A stretch of DNA of 6,081 nt from Actinomycetota bacterium (GTDB lineage: Bacteria; Actinomycetota; Acidimicrobiia; Acidimicrobiales; Acidimicrobiaceae). Under the pieces are notes generated by a model, which was given only the letters and a program-made list of their open reading frames with translations, did not search any database and had not been told where the DNA came from. The stretch covers positions 1 to 6,081 of the forward strand of contig DAHVOF010000046.1 in the NCBI GenBank assembly GCA_027318945.1, written 5' to 3'. Shown in pieces: positions 4,086-6,081 of the stretch (within the stretch, counting starts at the first letter, position 1; each line of letters begins with the position of its first letter). A program made the position numbers and the translations under genes.

Positions 4086-6081
4086 CTACAGCCAAAGCTC
4101 TTTTTCTGAGGCTTTTGCGTACCCGAGGTTCCGATATCCAGCCTCACGCTTGGAGGCCATCCTGGCAAGAATGGGTTCATCATCGACATAATCAAAGATG
4201 ACCACTTCCCGCTTGAGATGATGGGCCCTGTGCAGCCTGCCCGAGTATTGCGCTAGCGTGCCACGCCAAGAGACCGGAAGCGTGAGAAATAACGTATCCA
4301 ACCTCGGATCATCAAATCCCTCCCCGAGGTACCGGCCAGTCGCAACTATCACTCGCTCTTGATCTTCCGAAATCACTCTGATCGACTCTGCCGCGCTCCT
4401 GGCGGCTCGAGTCCCCAAACCACCGTGGAGCGCAATGACGTTGCTCAACCGTTTCGACAGCTCGTCAGAGAGCAAGCTCAGATGATCCCTGCGCTCGGTT
4501 ATCACAATCGGCGAACGCCCAGAGCTAACCGCTGCCACGACGTCGTCGACTATCTGGGCGTTTCGTCGCTCATGGTGCGACAGATAGGCGTAGAGCTCCG
4601 CAATGCTTGGCTTCGCCGACTGGCCGTCAGTTTCATAGCGAACACCTGTGCTTCTAATGAAGTATTTGTGTTCAAATGAATGCTTCGCTGCCTGTGTCTT
4701 CGCCCTGATGGAATAGCGTATTGGACCGCACTGCATGAAGATGATCGGGTGATGGCCGTCCCTGCGAGTCGGAGTGGCGGAGAGTCCAAGAACATATCTT
4801 GCCTTGGCTTCGCGCGCGATCGCCTCGAAGCTGACCGCTGATATGTGGTGACACTCGTCCACGATCAGGTGACCGTAATCAGCCACCATGTCAGACACCA
4901 CTCCTTTTTGAATCAGGCTCTGGATGACTGCAACGTCGATGATGCCGGTAGGCTTTCTCTTACCTCCCCCGATGACACCCACGCATGAGGGATCGATGTC
5001 AAGAAAGCTCTTCAGCTGAGCCATCCACTGCTCGGCAAGCTGCTTTCTGTGCACCAGGATTAGGGTGTTTGTCCCTCGCTCTGCGACCATCTTCGCAGCC
5101 ACCACGGTCTTGCCGAATGCCGTTGCCGCAGCAAGCACTCCCGCATCGTGGGGGGCTAATGCAGAAACAGCCTGGACCTGATCAGGTGTCAGCTCTCCGA
5201 GAAATTGAGCTGCAAGCGGAGTGCCGTTCTGGCGTTTGTCACTTATCTCAGCCTTGATGCCGACGCCCTCTAGCAGTTCCATCAGACCCTCAAGACATCC
5301 GCGGGGCAACGACAGGTGATTCGTGAAAAGCTGGCCTGAGAAGATGACACGCGGGATGCCAAACACCGAGAACCTCATGGCCTGCGCTGCATAGAACTCG
5401 GGATTCTGAAACGCCGCAAGCCGCGCCATCCGGCTCACCAGCCCGGGAGGAAGCTCGGATCTTTCTATATATATCTGGTTTGCGAGAACCAATTTTACTG
5501 AACTGGGGAGCTTTCCCTCAATCGGCGGGTCAAAAGTGCGGTGTGACGGAAGCGCCTTCCAGGGTTCGTCGTCTTCTCTCGTACTAGTAGGAAGCGGAAT
5601 AGCCAGCCCGAGATCGGCCGCAGCATTGTCTCGCAAGATCTGGCTTAGACGGACCGAAGGGATCCGGCGAAGCGACGAGAGGTAGGCCCATTGGTCGTCA
5701 TGCGGAGTGAAATCATCATCGACGAAGAGACTGTTTCCCGATTGTCGTGGCCGGCTCTGAAGCGGCAGTGCGATCAGGTTTCCAAATCCGCCGACGGGCA
5801 TCGTATCCTGGCTCGGAAAGATCCGGTCGTAAGATCCGAAGCCCAAATCGGGACGGCGATCCAAGGTCATGGTAACAAGCGTTGCCGCTAGGCGTCTGGC
5901 ATCGGCGGCAAGAACAGGCTGCTCGAAGAAAAGCCACGCGTGGGCCCCGTTGCCCGAACGCGAGCGCTCCACCGCTACATCGATAGAGTTCGAGCGAGCG
6001 GTTTCACGGAAAGCTGCGATGTCTTCCATCCATGTCGACTTGTCAAAGTCAACCGCAGCGAACCAGCACCTATCGTCTAGC
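4086..6081 (-). CDS. TOTE-type conflict protein: AEP primase fused to superfamily 2 helicase (N-terminus outside window)
   Basis: The visible 664 residues (counted from the right edge) lack the true N-terminus: the frame is open before the ATG at 6029 and encodes conserved sequence there. The AEP primase part has the metal-binding VDFD (10-13), SRSGNGAHAW with His47 (40-49), SYDRIFPSQD (83-92) and NLIALPLQ (101-108). A helicase accessory region with LPRGCLEGLMELLE (258-271) follows. The helicase core has motif I ATAFGKT (Lys324), DECH (408-411), SAT (434-436), ALHGG (550-554), GEGFDDP (586-592) and QYSGRLHR (611-618). Such fusions were described by comparative genomics as TOTE conflict systems, predicted to act on invading nucleic acid; the actual activity is inferred. 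All visible catalytic motifs are intact, so the gene looks functional. No nuclease domain is seen, and the protein ends about 45 residues after motif VI. Partners, if any, would lie beyond the right edge. Confidence 0.92.
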   Translation of the reverse strand, partial: LDDRCWFAAVDFDKSTWMEDIAAFRETARSNSIDVAVERSRSGNGAHAWLFFEQPVLAADARRLAATLVTMTLDRRPDLGFGSYDRIFPSQDTMPVGGFGNLIALPLQSRPRQSGNSLFVDDDFTPHDDQWAYLSSLRRIPSVRLSQILRDNAAADLGLAIPLPTSTREDDEPWKALPSHRTFDPPIEGKLPSSVKLVLANQIYIERSELPPGLVSRMARLAAFQNPEFYAAQAMRFSVFGIPRVIFSGQLFTNHLSLPRGCLEGLMELLEGVGIKAEISDKRQNGTPLAAQFLGELTPDQVQAVSALAPHDAGVLAAATAFGKTVVAAKMVAERGTNTLILVHRKQLAEQWMAQLKSFLDIDPSCVGVIGGGKRKPTGIIDVAVIQSLIQKGVVSDMVADYGHLIVDECHHISAVSFEAIAREAKARYVLGLSATPTRRDGHHPIIFMQCGPIRYSIRAKTQAAKHSFEHKYFIRSTGVRYETDGQSAKPSIAELYAYLSHHERRNAQIVDDVVAAVSSGRSPIVITERRDHLSLLSDELSKRLSNVIALHGGLGTRAARSAAESIRVISEDQERVIVATGRYLGEGFDDPRLDTLFLTLPVSWRGTLAQYSGRLHRAHHLKREVVIFDYVDDEPILARMASKREAGYRNLGYAKASEKELWL

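Noticed and set aside
3790..4191. 133-codon plus-strand open frame across the gap and the 3' end of the conflict gene
   Set aside because: It starts with GTG without a ribosome site, overlaps about 100 bases antisense to the conserved helicase C-terminus, and its product resembles no family I know.
4359..5891. Several 60-106 codon frames on either strand inside the primase-helicase gene
   Set aside because: They overlap a gene with continuous conserved motifs and show no protein-like features or ribosome sites of their own.
3662..6081. Mobile-element boundaries around the conflict gene
   Set aside because: I found no terminal inverted repeats, target duplications, tRNA gene or integrase in the visible part. 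The right boundary is outside the window, so an island can neither be shown nor excluded.

Overview
The window looks like chromosomal DNA from an actinobacterium with moderate GC content. The best lineage clue is a secreted protein built from GYWLVASDGG-type repeats, which are abundant in Acidimicrobiia and some other Actinobacteria. An acidimicrobial host such as an Acidithrix- or Ferrimicrobium-like organism is a guess from that clue, not a demonstrated assignment.

Layout, left to right. Positions 1-324 hold no convincing gene. Positions 325-1728 (minus strand) encode a 467-residue secreted protein: signal peptide, Cys-flanked GYG tract, Ser/Ala-rich linker, a beta-rich domain with a cysteine pair, then six repeats of exactly 42 residues that probably form a six-bladed beta-propeller. 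Positions 1729-2049 are a divergent control region. Positions 2050-2907 (plus) encode a TesB-type acyl-CoA thioesterase II. It converges, across 70 bp, on a transglutaminase-like cysteine-protease-fold protein at 2978-3661 (minus). Positions 3662-4085 are a 424-bp gap with a leaderless-type promoter at one end and a 100-codon frame broken by one UGA in the middle. Positions 4086-6081 (minus) hold most of a large protein that runs off the right edge: an archaeo-eukaryotic primase (AEP) domain of the TOTE conflict-system type fused to a superfamily 2 helicase.

The TOTE-type primase-helicase is the main accessory or defence-related content. Its reading frame stays open to the window edge, so its N-terminus and any upstream partner genes lie outside. 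No nuclease domain is visible in the part seen, and nothing downstream is clearly a partner. The other three genes look like independent single-gene units: envelope or secreted protein, fatty acyl-CoA metabolism, and a transglutaminase-fold protein of unknown substrate. Nothing in the sequence ties them to the conflict gene. Two of them (tesB and the transglutaminase-like gene) lack a Shine-Dalgarno sequence and have promoter-like hexamers placed for leaderless or nearly leaderless transcripts. The secreted protein gene instead has a good ribosome site and probably a long leader.
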